Below are positions 35,814 to 44,957 of a stretch of DNA of 47,411 bases, piece by piece. A model generated the notes under the pieces. The model had not been told where the DNA came from, did no database searches, and saw only the letters and a program-made list of their open reading frames with translations. The translations under genes and the position numbers were made by a program. The stretch's first letter is position 1, and each line of letters begins with the position of its first letter. The DNA comes from Nocardioides albidus. Lineage in GTDB: Bacteria; Actinomycetota; Actinomycetes; Propionibacteriales; Nocardioidaceae. Location of the stretch: the NCBI RefSeq assembly GCF_006335005.1, contig NZ_VDMP01000014.1:68461-115871 (forward strand). The letters are read 5' to 3'.

Positions 35814-37777
35814 TGCGGCCGAGCCCCGTGGTGACCCACCTGACCGCCGCCGACCTGAGGCAGCGCGAGCCGGTGCTGCCGCGGATCGCCCGCCTGCTGC
35901 GGCCCTATCGCGCCAAGATCGCGCTGGTCCTCGTCGCGGTCCTCGCGGCGGCGGCGCTGCAGGCGATGGTGCCGTTCCTGACCCGCGCCGTCTTCGACGA
36001 CGCGCTGTTCCCGCTCGACGGCGGCGCACCCGACCTGGGGCTGCTGACCTGGCTGGTCCTCGGGATGTGCGCCATCCCGATCGCCGCGGCGCTGATCGGC
36101 ATCGTGCAGATGTGGCTGACCTCCACGGTCGGGAACTCCGCGATGGCCGACCTGCGCGGCGACCTGTTCGAGCACCTGCAGAAGATGGAGCTGGCCTTCT
36201 TCACCGCCACGAAGACGGGAGCCATCCAGTCCCGGCTCGCCAACGACGTCGCCGGCGTACGGACGGTGCTCACCGACACCGCGACCACCATCGTGCAGAA
36301 CTCCGTCACCGTCACCGCGGCACTGGTCTCGATGATCGTGCTGTCGTGGCAGCTCACCGTGCTCACGCTCTTCCTCATGCCGCTGTTCATCGGCCTGCAG
36401 TTCCGGGTCGGGCGCGCGCGACAGCGCCTCGCACGTCGTACCCAGGAGTCCCTCTCCGAGATGACCGCGATCACCGAGGAGGCGCTGTCGGTGAGCGGGA
36501 TCCTGCTCGCCAAGGTGTTCAACCGGGCCGAGTCCGAGGTGGAGCGCTACCGCGAGGCCAACCGCCGCCAGACCCGGCTGCAGGTCGAGCAGGCGATGAC
36601 CGGGCGGACCTTCTTCGCGATGGTGCAGACCTTCTTCGCGATCACCCCGGCGCTGATCTACCTCGTCGCCGGCTGGATCATCACCGGCAACGTCCCGGTC
36701 GGGGCGGACACCATCACCGCCGGCACCCTGGTCGCGTTCACGACGCTGCAGAGCCGCCTGCAGATGCCGCTGCTCCAGCTGATGCGGGTCACCCTCGACG
36801 TGCAGACGTCGATGGCGCTGTTCCGCCGGATCTTCGAATACCTCGACCTCGAGCCCGCCATCACCGAGCGGCCCGGAGCGATCGCCCTCGACCCGGACCG
36901 GCTGCGGGGCCGGGTCGAGCTGCGCGGCGTGCGGTTCCGCTACCCGGAGCCGCGCTCGCTGTCCGGCACCGTCAACCGCGACCGCTTCGGCGAGAGCAGC
37001 GTGCGGATCGAGGCCGACGCCGAGGACCCGCGCCCGCCCGGGTCGGGGTGGGCCCTCGACGACGTCTCCCTCGTCGTCGAGCCGGGGCAGCTCGCCGCCA
37101 TCGTCGGTCCGTCGGGCAGCGGCAAGACCACGGCGACCTACCTCGTCCCCCGCTTCTACGACGTCACCGAGGGCGCCGTGCTCATCGACGGGTACGACGT
37201 CCGCGAGCTCACGCTCTCCTCGCTGGCCGACGCGGTCGGCATGGTCACCCAGGAGCCGTACCTCTTCCACGGCACGATCCGCGACAACATCGCCTACGCC
37301 CGCCCCGGCGCGACCCCGGAGGAGATCGTGCAGGCGGCGCGCGACGCCAACATCCACGACCGGATCATGGGTTTCCCCGAGGGCTACGAGACGATCACCG
37401 GCGAGCGCGGCTATCGGCTCTCGGGTGGGGAGAAGCAGCGGCTCGCGATCGCCCGGGTGCTGCTGAAGGACCCCCGGATCCTGATCCTCGACGAGGCGAC
37501 GTCCGCCCTGGACAACGAGACCGAGCGGCTGGTCCAGGAGGCCCTCGAGCGCGCCACCCGCTCACGGACGACGATCGCCATCGCGCACCGACTCTCCACG
37601 ATCCGCTCCGCCGACGTCATCTTCGGTCTCGAGGACGGCCGCCTGGTGGAGCAGGGCACCCACGACGAACTGCTCGCCGAGGGCGGGCTCTACAAGCGCC
37701 TGTACGACGAGCAGTTCAGCCGGGTGCCCGCCGGCACCCCGTGGTGCGACCCGCGGCGCGCCGACGTACCGCTGTAG
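35813..37777 (+). CDS. ABC transporter, fused permease/ATPase (exporter type)
   Basis: 654 residues. Six-helix transmembrane domain (residues about 35-340), then an ATPase domain with Walker A VGPSGSGKTTATYLVPRFYD, Q-loop VTQEPYLFHGTIRDNI, signature YRLSGGEKQRLAIARVLL, Walker B ILILDEATSALD and switch IAHRLSTI. It works as a homo- or heterodimer in the plasma membrane. An insertion of about 40 residues (LSGTVNRDRFGESSVRIEA and on) splits the usual FRYPE...ALDDVSL start of the ATPase domain. No partner half-transporter is adjacent. Export substrate unknown; coupled to the nitroreductase. Confidence 0.93.
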   Translation: MRPSPVVTHLTAADLRQREPVLPRIARLLRPYRAKIALVLVAVLAAAALQAMVPFLTRAVFDDALFPLDGGAPDLGLLTWLVLGMCAIPIAAALIGIVQMWLTSTVGNSAMADLRGDLFEHLQKMELAFFTATKTGAIQSRLANDVAGVRTVLTDTATTIVQNSVTVTAALVSMIVLSWQLTVLTLFLMPLFIGLQFRVGRARQRLARRTQESLSEMTAITEEALSVSGILLAKVFNRAESEVERYREANRRQTRLQVEQAMTGRTFFAMVQTFFAITPALIYLVAGWIITGNVPVGADTITAGTLVAFTTLQSRLQMPLLQLMRVTLDVQTSMALFRRIFEYLDLEPAITERPGAIALDPDRLRGRVELRGVRFRYPEPRSLSGTVNRDRFGESSVRIEADAEDPRPPGSGWALDDVSLVVEPGQLAAIVGPSGSGKTTATYLVPRFYDVTEGAVLIDGYDVRELTLSSLADAVGMVTQEPYLFHGTIRDNIAYARPGATPEEIVQAARDANIHDRIMGFPEGYETITGERGYRLSGGEKQRLAIARVLLKDPRILILDEATSALDNETERLVQEALERATRSRTTIAIAHRLSTIRSADVIFGLEDGRLVEQGTHDELLAEGGLYKRLYDEQFSRVPAGTPWCDPRRADVPL

Positions 37778-37789
37778 CGCTGTGGGAAG

Positions 37790-37805
37790 CGCCGGTCGAC
37801 CGGCG
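37790..37805. terminator. Palindromic hairpin between ABC transporter and PucR genes
   Basis: CGCCGGTCGACCGGCG is a perfect 16-bp palindrome (6-bp stem, TCGA loop) in the 44-bp gap between two convergent stops; a bidirectional terminator is likely. Confidence 0.55.
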
Positions 37806-37821
37806 ACTGCCGCCACTTCGG

Positions 37822-39003
37822 CTACCCCAGCCCCAGGATCCGCACGCACTCCAGCGCCACGTAGAGCTCGGCGGCATCGACAGGGCGGGCGAGGTCGCGG
37901 CCGGTGATCTCCTCCAGCCGGCGGATCCGGTAGCGCACCGTGTTGCGGTGCACGTGCAGCTCGCGGGCCGCGGTGGAGGTGGAGCCGCCGGCGGCGAGCC
38001 ACGCCCGGGCGGTCGCGAACACGATGTCCCGATCCTCGGCGGGCAGTGCGAGCACGGGCGCGAGCACCGCGTCGGCGAGCACCCGGGCCTGGTCCGGGCT
38101 GGCCGCGAGGAGGATGGCGAGGGGGTCGGCCCCGAACCGGCCGACGGCGTTGGTGCCGGGCGAGACCGCGGCGCAGGCGACCCGGGCCTGCCGGCGCGCC
38201 TCCTGCACGTCGTCGAGCCGGGTCACCACGCTGCTGATCCCGACCCGGGACCGCGCCACGCCACCGAGCAGATCGGCGAGGTGGTCGGGCCCGAAGCCCA
38301 GCCTCAGCGCGACCACGCCCTCCTGGTGATCGGGCCCCAGCCGCCACGCCGAGCGGACGTTGACCCGGGTCAGGGCTCGCTCGACGTCGGGCAGCCCCTC
38401 GCTCCCCGGCGCCGGCGACTCGGCCGAGACGACGACGTACTCGCTCGCGCGGCCCAGGTCGAGCATGCCGGCGGTCTCGCCGACGTATGCCGTCGCGTCG
38501 GAGTCGCCGTCGAGCAGCGAGCCGACCAGGACCGCCCGCATCTGCCCGTCGCGCCGGGCCCGGTCGGCCATGGCGCGCCGGTAGGCGTCGGTGACGTCGG
38601 CCGCGAGCTGGTCGCTGACCGCCCAGATGTCGGCGGCGGCGAGCAGGAGCGGCTCCCTGTCCTCGGGGTCGGCCCGGTCGACGAGCACCTCCCAGATGAA
38701 ACGGGAGCCGACGCGGAAGGCCTGCAGCACGACGGCGTACGGGACGCCCTGCTCGGCCCGGGTCGTGCCGGTCTCGGTCGGGGTCTCGCCCGCGGAGACC
38801 TCGCCGGCGAGGTTGCCGAGGATGTAGCGGGTGTTGACGACACAGGACGCGACGAGCTCGTCGTGGGAGACCGACTCGCCGGCGTCGTACGCCGGGATCT
38901 CGGCCCGGATCCGGGCGGCCATGGCCGCCCCCAGCGTGTCGCTCTCCGGGAGGAGGCGCGCGCTCAGCTTGCGCAGCTCGGGGTTCACGTCCGGTCCGTC
39001 CAC
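37822..39003 (-). CDS. PucR/CdaR-type transcriptional regulator
   Basis: 393 residues. N-terminal helical region ([40 protein letters not shown]), a central GGDEF-like segment typical of CdaR regulators ([14 protein letters not shown] to [20 protein letters not shown]), and the C-terminal HTH_30 ([32 protein letters not shown]). The family activates nearby catabolic genes in response to a metabolite. It is divergent from phaC, suggesting control of polyhydroxyalkanoate metabolism. GTG 39003 is supported by TACCCT 7 nt upstream; GTG 38988 is an alternative. Confidence 0.85.
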   Translation of the reverse strand: MDGPDVNPELRKLSARLLPESDTLGAAMAARIRAEIPAYDAGESVSHDELVASCVVNTRYILGNLAGEVSAGETPTETGTTRAEQGVPYAVVLQAFRVGSRFIWEVLVDRADPEDREPLLLAAADIWAVSDQLAADVTDAYRRAMADRARRDGQMRAVLVGSLLDGDSDATAYVGETAGMLDLGRASEYVVVSAESPAPGSEGLPDVERALTRVNVRSAWRLGPDHQEGVVALRLGFGPDHLADLLGGVARSRVGISSVVTRLDDVQEARRQARVACAAVSPGTNAVGRFGADPLAILLAASPDQARVLADAVLAPVLALPAEDRDIVFATARAWLAAGGSTSTAARELHVHRNTVRYRIRRLEEITGRDLARPVDAAELYVALECVRILGLG

Positions 39004-39010
39004 AGGGTCG

Positions 39011-39016
39011 AGGGTA
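39011..39016 (-). promoter_or_regulatory. Candidate leaderless -10 box of the PucR-type gene
   Basis: TACCCT (reverse strand) ends 7 nt before GTG 39003. The nearby TGTGC-N4-GCACA (39027-39040) lies where a regulator controlling this promoter and phaC could bind. Confidence 0.5.
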
Positions 39017-39026
39017 GGACCCGGAT

Positions 39027-39040
39027 TGTGCCTGCGCACA
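39027..39040. promoter_or_regulatory. Possible operator between the regulator and phaC
   Basis: TGTGCCTGCGCACA has 5-bp inverted arms and sits in the 106-bp divergent gap. Arms are short; tentative. Confidence 0.3.
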
Positions 39041-39109
39041 CACCACCGCGAGGGATGTCGGTGCCCACGGCTGATGCGCTCGAGCCCGCCTCGGGACCAT
39101 CCTTGTGTC

Positions 39110-40798
39110 ATGACCTCCTCCAGCACCGACCTGGCCGACGCCGCCGCCCCACTCGACGTCCTTCTCGTCGACGCCGCCCTCGGCCCGATCCGCCGCTTCG
39201 TGCCCGACCTGTCGACCGCTCGCTGGGCCGTGTCCCTCGCGCGCCGGCCGCGGACGACCGCCCGCCGACTCGGGGCCCTGGCCGGCGAGGCCGCGAAGGT
39301 CGCGGTCGGCTCGTCCGACGTGACGCCGAAGCGCGGCGACCGCCGGTTCACCGACACCGCGTGGACGGAGAACCCGCTGCTGCGCCGGCTGGTGCAGGTC
39401 TACCTCGCCGGCGGGCGCACCGTCGACCAGCTCATCGACGACGCCGAGCTCGAGCCGCGCGACCGCAAGCGGGTGCGCTTCATGATGGAGAACCTGGTCG
39501 AGGCGATGTCCCCGAGCAACGTTCCCCTGGTGAACCCGGCCTCGGCGAAGGCGGTCATCGACACGGCCGGGCTGAGCCTGGTGCGCGGCGGCACGCAGCT
39601 GGTCAAGGACCTCGCGTCCGCGCCCCGCATCCCCGAGATGGTCGACACCTCGGGCTTCACGGTCGGCGACAACATCGCCGCGACCGAGGGGTCGGTGGTG
39701 TTCCGCAACGAGGTCCTCGAGCTCATCCAGTACGTGCCGCAGTGCGACGAGGTGCACGAGGTGCCGGTGATGATCGTGCCGCCGACGATCAACAAGTTCT
39801 ACGCGATCGACCTGGCCCCTGGCCGCAGCCTGGTCGAGTTCAGCACCCAGAACAACCGCCAGATGTTCGTGATCTCCTGGCGCAACCCGGACGCCCGGCA
39901 TGCGGGGTGGAACTTCGACACCTATGTCGGCTCGATCCTCGAGGCGCTCGACGCCGTCGAGGAGATCACCGGCAGCGCGCGGACGATGCTCGCGGGGATC
40001 TGCTCCGGCGGGATCCTGGCCAGCATCACCGCGGCCTATCTGGCCGGCATCGGCCGCGAGGACCGTCTCGCCGGCATCGTGCTCGCGGTGACGGTGATCG
40101 ACAACCAGGACGCCGGCACGGTGTCGGCGCTGAGCGACCCCCGGATGGCCAATCTCGCCAAGGCGCGGTCCGCGCAGAAGGGCTACCTGGACGGGCGGGC
40201 GCTCGCCGAGGTGTTCGCCTGGCTGCGTCCGAGCGACCTGATCTGGAACTACTGGGTCAACAACTACCTGCTCGGCAAGCGGCCGCCGGCCTTCGACATC
40301 CTGTTCTGGAACGCCGACACCACCCGCATGCCCGCCGGGCTGCACGCGGACTTCGTCGACATGGCCGTGGAGAACCGGCTCACCCGCGCCGGCGCCGTGA
40401 CAGTGCTCGGCGTACCGATCGACCTCGGCAAGGTCACCGTCGACAGCTACATCGTCGCCGGCATCGCCGACCACATCACGCCCTGGGAGAACTGCTACCG
40501 CACCACCCAGCTGTTCGGCGGGAGGACCCGGTTCATCCTCTCGACGAGCGGCCACATCGCGGCCCTGGTGAACCCGCCCGGCAACCCGAAGGCGACCTTC
40601 CACACCAACGACGAGCACGGCCCGGACGCGAAGACCTGGCTGAGTGGCGCCGAGACCCACCAGGGCTCGTGGTGGACCGATGTCGCGCTCTGGCTCAACG
40701 AGCGCTGCGGCGACCTCAAGCCCGCTCCCAAGGAGATGGGCTCGACCCGGCTGCAGCCGCTCGCCCCCGCCCCCGGCACGTACGTCTTCGACAAGTGA
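39110..40798 (+). CDS. phaC: Poly(3-hydroxyalkanoate) synthase, class II-like
   Basis: 562 residues. Polymerises (R)-3-hydroxyacyl-CoA into polyhydroxyalkanoate on granules. PhaC N-terminal domain up to about residue 270, then an alpha/beta hydrolase core with lipase-like box GICSGG (nucleophile C298), D454 in GIADHITPW and H482 in [11 protein letters not shown]. From memory it follows the Pseudomonas mcl synthases closely: [61 protein letters not shown] and the ending APGTYV. Length and catalytic spacing fit class II and no PhaE/PhaR partner is present. ATG 39110; a CATCCT box 6 nt upstream is a weak leaderless candidate. phaZ follows after 8 nt. Confidence 0.93.
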   Translation: MTSSSTDLADAAAPLDVLLVDAALGPIRRFVPDLSTARWAVSLARRPRTTARRLGALAGEAAKVAVGSSDVTPKRGDRRFTDTAWTENPLLRRLVQVYLAGGRTVDQLIDDAELEPRDRKRVRFMMENLVEAMSPSNVPLVNPASAKAVIDTAGLSLVRGGTQLVKDLASAPRIPEMVDTSGFTVGDNIAATEGSVVFRNEVLELIQYVPQCDEVHEVPVMIVPPTINKFYAIDLAPGRSLVEFSTQNNRQMFVISWRNPDARHAGWNFDTYVGSILEALDAVEEITGSARTMLAGICSGGILASITAAYLAGIGREDRLAGIVLAVTVIDNQDAGTVSALSDPRMANLAKARSAQKGYLDGRALAEVFAWLRPSDLIWNYWVNNYLLGKRPPAFDILFWNADTTRMPAGLHADFVDMAVENRLTRAGAVTVLGVPIDLGKVTVDSYIVAGIADHITPWENCYRTTQLFGGRTRFILSTSGHIAALVNPPGNPKATFHTNDEHGPDAKTWLSGAETHQGSWWTDVALWLNERCGDLKPAPKEMGSTRLQPLAPAPGTYVFDK

Positions 40799-40806
40799 GG
40801 TCCCCG

Positions 40807-41613
40807 GTGGTGGAGCTGCGCCAGGTCACCGTCCTCGGGCACTCGGTCCGCGTCGCCGTACGCCCCGGCACCGAGCCCGGGCCGCCCCTGCTGCTGTGCA
40901 ACGGGATCGGCGCGAGCCTGGACCTGCTCCAGCCGTTCGTGGACGCCGTCGATCCGCGGATCACCGTGGTGCGCTTCGACGTCCCCGGCGTCGGCGGGTC
41001 GCCGGATCCCGTGCTGCCCTACAACTTCGCGCTGCTGGCCCACGGCGTCGGACGGATGATGAGCGCCCTCGGGTTCGAGGAGTACGACGTCCTCGGCATC
41101 TCCTGGGGCGGCGGGCTCGCCCAGCAGATCGCCTTCCAGCAGCCGCGCCGCTGCCGCCGGCTGGTCCTGGTCAGTACGGCGACCGGATCCGTCATGGTCC
41201 CGGCGCGGTTCTCGGTGCTGCGCAAGATGGTGACCCCGCAGCGCTACCGCGACGCCGAGTACGCCGTCCGGGTCGCTGCCGAGCTCTACGGTGGCCGGAT
41301 GCGCGACCGGCCCGACGACGTACGCCGGCTCATGCATGCCGACTCCCGGGTCGGCTCCCGCCGCGGCTACCTCCTGCAGCTGCTCGCGGGCGCCGGCTGG
41401 TCGAGCCTGCCGGGACTCCCCTTCATCCGGCAGCCCACGCTGATCCTGGCCGGCGACGACGACCCGCTCATCCCGCTCGTCAACGCCCGGATCATGACCC
41501 GGTTGATCCCGCACGCCCGGCTGCACGTCTACGCCGACGGCCACCTCGGCCTGGTCACCAGCGCGGACACGCTGGCGCCGCTGGTCGCCGACTTCCTGCG
41601 CCCTCAGCGCTGA
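40807..41613 (+). CDS. phaZ: Intracellular poly(3-hydroxyalkanoate) depolymerase (mcl type)
   Basis: 268 residues, alpha/beta hydrolase. Catalytic serine in LGISWGGGLAQQ, Asp in AGDDDPLIPLVNARI and His in DGHLGLV. The segments LLLCNGIGASLDLL, FDVPGVGGS, LVLVSTATGSVMVP, YLLQLLAGAGWSSLP match from memory the Pseudomonas PhaZ that sits between phaC1 and phaC2. It hydrolyses stored mcl-PHA, so synthesis and mobilisation are cotranscribed. GTG 40807 has GAGG 6 nt upstream; GTG 40795, overlapping the phaC stop, and GTG 40810 are alternatives. Confidence 0.87.
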   Translation: MVELRQVTVLGHSVRVAVRPGTEPGPPLLLCNGIGASLDLLQPFVDAVDPRITVVRFDVPGVGGSPDPVLPYNFALLAHGVGRMMSALGFEEYDVLGISWGGGLAQQIAFQQPRRCRRLVLVSTATGSVMVPARFSVLRKMVTPQRYRDAEYAVRVAAELYGGRMRDRPDDVRRLMHADSRVGSRRGYLLQLLAGAGWSSLPGLPFIRQPTLILAGDDDPLIPLVNARIMTRLIPHARLHVYADGHLGLVTSADTLAPLVADFLRPQR

Positions 41614-41801
41614 TCGGCGTCGGCAGGCAGCACGTGCGCGTCGGCCCCGGGGAAGGCCAGCGACTCGTGGCCGTCGTCCCAGCGGACCAGATAGGGCGGC
41701 CCGCCGTCCTCACCACGCACCTCGAGCACCTCGGCCTCGCGGCGGTGCGCCGACTCCGTGTGTCCTTCGACGACCAGTCGGTCGCCCACTCTCGCCTGCA
41801 T
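41604..41801 (-). CDS. DUF1918 domain protein
   Basis: 65 residues: MQARVGDRLVVEGHTESAHR, REAEVLEVRGEDGG, PPYLVRWDDGHESLAFPGAD. This is the small SH3-like DUF1918 domain frequent in actinobacteria; function unknown. Its last 10 bp overlap the end of phaZ. GGGAGG lies 6-8 nt before the ATG, and an 11-bp hairpin stands immediately upstream of that SD. Confidence 0.9.
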   Translation of the reverse strand: MQARVGDRLVVEGHTESAHRREAEVLEVRGEDGGPPYLVRWDDGHESLAFPGADAHVLPADADQR

Positions 41802-41812
41802 CCCCGCACCTC

Positions 41813-41845
41813 CCGAGGCCCGGGGAAGGGGGCACCGGGCCTCGG
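41813..41845. promoter_or_regulatory. 11-bp stem-loop upstream of DUF1918
   Basis: CCGAGGCCCGG (41813-41823) and CCGGGCCTCGG (41835-41845) are perfect complements with an 11-nt loop. On the reverse strand the stem ends at the SD of the DUF1918 gene, so it could control its translation or end upstream transcription. Confidence 0.5.
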
Positions 41846-41919
41846 TTCCCACGATGCGCCGTCGGGGAGCGGCACACAAGGGCGTCGCCGTCACCGACCG
41901 CGCGTACCCTGGCACCGAG

Positions 41920-42453
41920 ATGAGCGAGCAGCCTGATCCCCGGGACTCGGCCGTCGAGGCGGCCGAGCGCCGCGCAGCGGAGCAGAAGGCGGCCCGCGCC
42001 CGGATCGAGCAGCAGCACACCTGGGTCGACCTGCAGGTGCGGCGGGCGATGGAGCGCGGCGAGTTCGACAACCTGCGCGGCGCGGGCAAGCCGATCGAGG
42101 GTCTCGGGGAGGCCCATGACCCGGACTGGTGGGTCAAGCGGCTCGTCGAGCGGGAGCAGATCACCGTCCTGCCGCCGGCGCTCCAGCTCCGCAAGGACGA
42201 CGCCGCGCTCGACGCCCACCTCGACACCCTCGTCTCCGAGCGCGAGGCGCGCGCGTTCGTCGAGGACTTCAACGCCCGCGTGATCCGGGCGCGCTACACC
42301 CCCGTCGACGGGCCACCGCTCATCACGATGCCGCGCGACGTCGACACCACCATCGAGGCCTGGCGCGAGCGGCGGGCCGCGCGCCGCCGTACGACGCCCG
42401 CACCGCCGGAGCCGGAGCGCCGGCACCGCTGGTGGCGGCGGCGTCGTACCTGA
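41920..42453 (+). CDS. DUF1992 (DnaJ-family C28-like conserved domain) protein
   Basis: 177 residues. The DUF1992 motif WVDLQVRRAMERGEFDNLRG, GAGKPIEGLGEAHDPDWWVK and RLVEREQITVLPPALQLRKD is intact. Members share a region with human DNAJC28 but lack a J domain here. A helical middle and an Arg-rich C-terminus (RRHRWWRRRRT) follow. Function unknown. ATG 41920; TACCCT lies 9 nt upstream, giving a very short or no leader. Confidence 0.88.
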   Translation: MSEQPDPRDSAVEAAERRAAEQKAARARIEQQHTWVDLQVRRAMERGEFDNLRGAGKPIEGLGEAHDPDWWVKRLVEREQITVLPPALQLRKDDAALDAHLDTLVSEREARAFVEDFNARVIRARYTPVDGPPLITMPRDVDTTIEAWRERRAARRRTTPAPPEPERRHRWWRRRRT

Positions 42454-42515
42454 CGGCACCGGACGCCCCACCGGTTGCCCATGTGGGGAGCCCTCCCCCA
42501 GGCCCGGGGCGGCGG

Positions 42516-42521
42516 TAGCGT
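42516..42521 (+). promoter_or_regulatory. Candidate leaderless -10 box of the methyltransferase gene
   Basis: TAGCGT ends 6 nt before ATG 42528. Confidence 0.6.
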
Positions 42522-42527
42522 CCGACC

Positions 42528-43337
42528 ATGATCGACGACGCAGGCGCCGAGGCGTGGCGCGACGAGCAGCGCGCGACGTACAGCTCGGGAGACCCGGAGA
42601 TCCTGGCCCGGCGGCAGCAGCCGCTCGCCGCCCGGCTCGTCGAGGCGGCCGGGATCCAGCCGGGCGAGCGGGTGGTCGACATCGGCGCCGGGACGGGCAA
42701 TGTCGCCATCGAGGCCGCCCGCCGGGGCGCCGTCGTCACCGCCGTCGACCTCACCCCGCGCCAGGTGGAGACCGGGCGCGCCCGCTGCGCGCGCGAGGGC
42801 GTGGCCGTGGACTGGCAGGTCGCGGACGCCGAGGACCTGCCGCTCCCCGACGGCTCCGTCGACGTCGTGCTGTCCGGCTTCGGCATCGTGTACGCCGCCC
42901 GCCCCGATCGGGCGGCCGCCGAGGTGAGCCGCGTGCTGCGTCCCGCCGGACGGCTGCTGTTCACCGCCTACCCGCGCGACTCGTTCAACGGTCGGGCGCT
43001 GGAGGTCGTGAACCGCTATCTCGCGGAGGCTCCCACGCCGGTGGCGGTGGACGAGTACCTCTGGTCCGAGCCCGGCGCCCTGGCCGACTGGCTCCCGGGC
43101 CGACCGGTGGAGCTCGACCCGCAGGTGCTCGAGACCGCTGCCTACCGCGACGCCGACGCCTGGTTCGACGACGTGCTCGAGGTGCCCATCGTCGCCCGGC
43201 TCCACCAGACCCTCACCCCGCAGCGGTTCGCGGACCTGCGCTCCGAGATCGTCGCCCTACGCACCCACTACGCGCGGGTCGAGGCCGACGGGACCCTGCA
43301 TCCCCAGGAGGGCTACGTCGTGGTCCGGGTCGGCTGA
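42528..43337 (+). CDS. Class I SAM-dependent methyltransferase
   Basis: 269 residues, UbiE/methyltransf_11-like. SAM motif I VVDIGAGTGNVAIEAAR, acidic loop TAVDLTPRQVETGRARC, motif with DAEDLPLPDGSVDVVLSGFG (post-I) and VLRPAGRLLFTAYP. The C-terminal part (DEYLWSEPGALADWL) is a substrate cap seen in small-molecule methyltransferases. Acceptor unknown. Stands alone with a leaderless-type promoter. Confidence 0.9.
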   Translation: MIDDAGAEAWRDEQRATYSSGDPEILARRQQPLAARLVEAAGIQPGERVVDIGAGTGNVAIEAARRGAVVTAVDLTPRQVETGRARCAREGVAVDWQVADAEDLPLPDGSVDVVLSGFGIVYAARPDRAAAEVSRVLRPAGRLLFTAYPRDSFNGRALEVVNRYLAEAPTPVAVDEYLWSEPGALADWLPGRPVELDPQVLETAAYRDADAWFDDVLEVPIVARLHQTLTPQRFADLRSEIVALRTHYARVEADGTLHPQEGYVVVRVG

Positions 43338-43371
43338 GGCCGACCCTCCTGCCTCCACGAGTCCCCGGACC

Positions 43372-43827
43372 TCAGCGCGCCTCGCGGTTCGTCTCACACC
43401 CCTCGGCGCCGTACGCCGCCCATTGCGCCTTCGAGCAGGTGTCCTCCAGGCGCAGCGACGTCTCGGCGATACCGACCGGGACGAGCGCCGCGAGGAGGAC
43501 GGCGACGACCGCCCACGCGGTGCGCCGGACCAGCCACAGCGCCAGCGCCACCAGCATCAGGGCTGCGACGGCGCCCACCACCAGGAGCCAGTAGACCTCG
43601 GAGACTCCGGAGTCGCCACAGACCAGGCGGCCCTGCAACGAGCGGGGCGCGGCCATGGTGCCCTCGTCGTCGTACCACGGGCAGCGCTCGTCGAGGCGGT
43701 CGAAGTAGCGCGCTATCCAGGCGGCGAGGATCCCGAGGCCAGCAGCGTGCAGCAGCACCACCGTCAGCACCGTGCTCCACCACGCCCGGCCACGTCCGGC
43801 ACCAGCGTCTCGCGAGACATCCGTCAT
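43372..43827 (-). CDS. Small membrane protein, unknown function
   Basis: 151 residues with an N-terminal TM helix ([20 protein letters not shown]), an external loop with cysteines ([20 protein letters not shown]), then two further hydrophobic helices ([20 protein letters not shown] and [20 protein letters not shown]) and a C-terminal external tail with two cysteines ([19 protein letters not shown]). The paired cysteines suggest disulfides outside the membrane. No family recognised. Divergent from the CoA-lyase gene at 43865. Confidence 0.72.
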   Translation of the reverse strand: MTDVSRDAGAGRGRAWWSTVLTVVLLHAAGLGILAAWIARYFDRLDERCPWYDDEGTMAAPRSLQGRLVCGDSGVSEVYWLLVVGAVAALMLVALALWLVRRTAWAVVAVLLAALVPVGIAETSLRLEDTCSKAQWAAYGAEGCETNREAR

Positions 43828-43864
43828 ACCCGGACAGCGTGGCTCGCGGGTAGGTTCAGCAAAC

Positions 43865-44953
43865 GTGAGCCACAAGAGTGCCAAGGACTTCTTCCGACCG
43901 CTGGCCGTGGGGGCGCCGCAGCCGCTGCGCGAGATCCCCGCCCGACCGAGCCGCGCGATCCACTTCTTCGACCCGAGCAACGAGAAGATGGCCGCCAAGA
44001 TCCCCGCCATGGTCGGCACCGTCGACGTGCTGCTGGGCAACCTCGAGGACGCCGTCAAGGCCGACAACAAGGTCGCCGCGCGCGAGGGCCTGGTCAAGAT
44101 CGCCCAGTCGACCGACTTCGGCCCGACCCAGCTCTGGACCCGGATCAACGCGCTCGACAGCCCGTGGGTGCTCGACGACCTCACCACGCTGGTGCCGGCG
44201 ATCGGCGACAAGCTCGACGTGATCATGGTGCCGAAGGTCCAGGGCGCCGAGGACATCCACTACGTCGACCGGATCCTGGCCCAGCTCGAGGCCAAGGCCG
44301 GCATCACCCGGCCGATCCTGATCCACGCGATCCTCGAGACCGCCCGAGGCGTCGCGAACGTCGAGGAGATCTGCGGAGCCTCCCCGCGCATGCAGGGCCT
44401 CTCCCTCGGCCCCGCGGACCTCGCCGCCGACCGCAAGATGAAGACCACCCGGGTCGGCGGCGGCCACCCCGGCTACCTCGTGCGCGAGGACGCGCCGCGC
44501 GGCCAGGACGGGCTGCCCGACCTCGACGCGAAGCGCGCGATCTTCCAGCAGGACCTGTGGCACTACACGATCGCCAAGATGGTCGACGCCTGCGCGACCC
44601 ACGGCATCTACCCGTACTACGGGCCCTTCGGCGACATCAAGGACACCGTCGCCTGCGAGGACCAGTTCCGCAACGCCTTCCTCCTCGGCTGCGTCGGCAC
44701 CTGGTCGCTGCACCCGGTCCAGATCAAGATCGCCAACCGCGTCTTCTCCCCGAGCGTCGAGGACATCGCGCACGCCCGCCGGGTGGTCGCCGCCATGGGC
44801 GACGGCACCGGCGCGGTCATGATCGACGGGAAGATGGAGGACGACGCCTCCCTCAAGCAGTGCCTGGTCCTCGTCGAGCTCGCCGAGAAGCTGGCCGAGA
44901 TCGATCCCGACCTCAAGGCCACCTACGACGCCATCGAGACCCCGGAGGCCTGA
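43865..44953 (+). CDS. HpcH/HpaI aldolase / citrate lyase family CoA-ester lyase (long form)
   Basis: 362 residues from GTG 43865. CitE-like TIM barrel: [20 protein letters not shown], the acidic motif [55 protein letters not shown] (general-base Glu region), [15 protein letters not shown] and [20 protein letters not shown]. It probably cleaves or forms a malyl-CoA-type thioester. Longer than standard CitE by an internal segment ([20 protein letters not shown]). TAGGTT 8 nt upstream may be its -10. Operon with the next gene, separated by 4 nt. Confidence 0.85.
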   Translation: MSHKSAKDFFRPLAVGAPQPLREIPARPSRAIHFFDPSNEKMAAKIPAMVGTVDVLLGNLEDAVKADNKVAAREGLVKIAQSTDFGPTQLWTRINALDSPWVLDDLTTLVPAIGDKLDVIMVPKVQGAEDIHYVDRILAQLEAKAGITRPILIHAILETARGVANVEEICGASPRMQGLSLGPADLAADRKMKTTRVGGGHPGYLVREDAPRGQDGLPDLDAKRAIFQQDLWHYTIAKMVDACATHGIYPYYGPFGDIKDTVACEDQFRNAFLLGCVGTWSLHPVQIKIANRVFSPSVEDIAHARRVVAAMGDGTGAVMIDGKMEDDASLKQCLVLVELAEKLAEIDPDLKATYDAIETPEA

Positions 44954-44957
44954 GAGC

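Noticed and set aside
36067..41613. 1848-codon open frame on the plus strand
   Set aside because: It is Arg/Pro/Gly-rich through the ABC transporter, PucR and phaC regions, crossing genes in other frames. Only its last part (40807-41613) is a real gene, phaZ.
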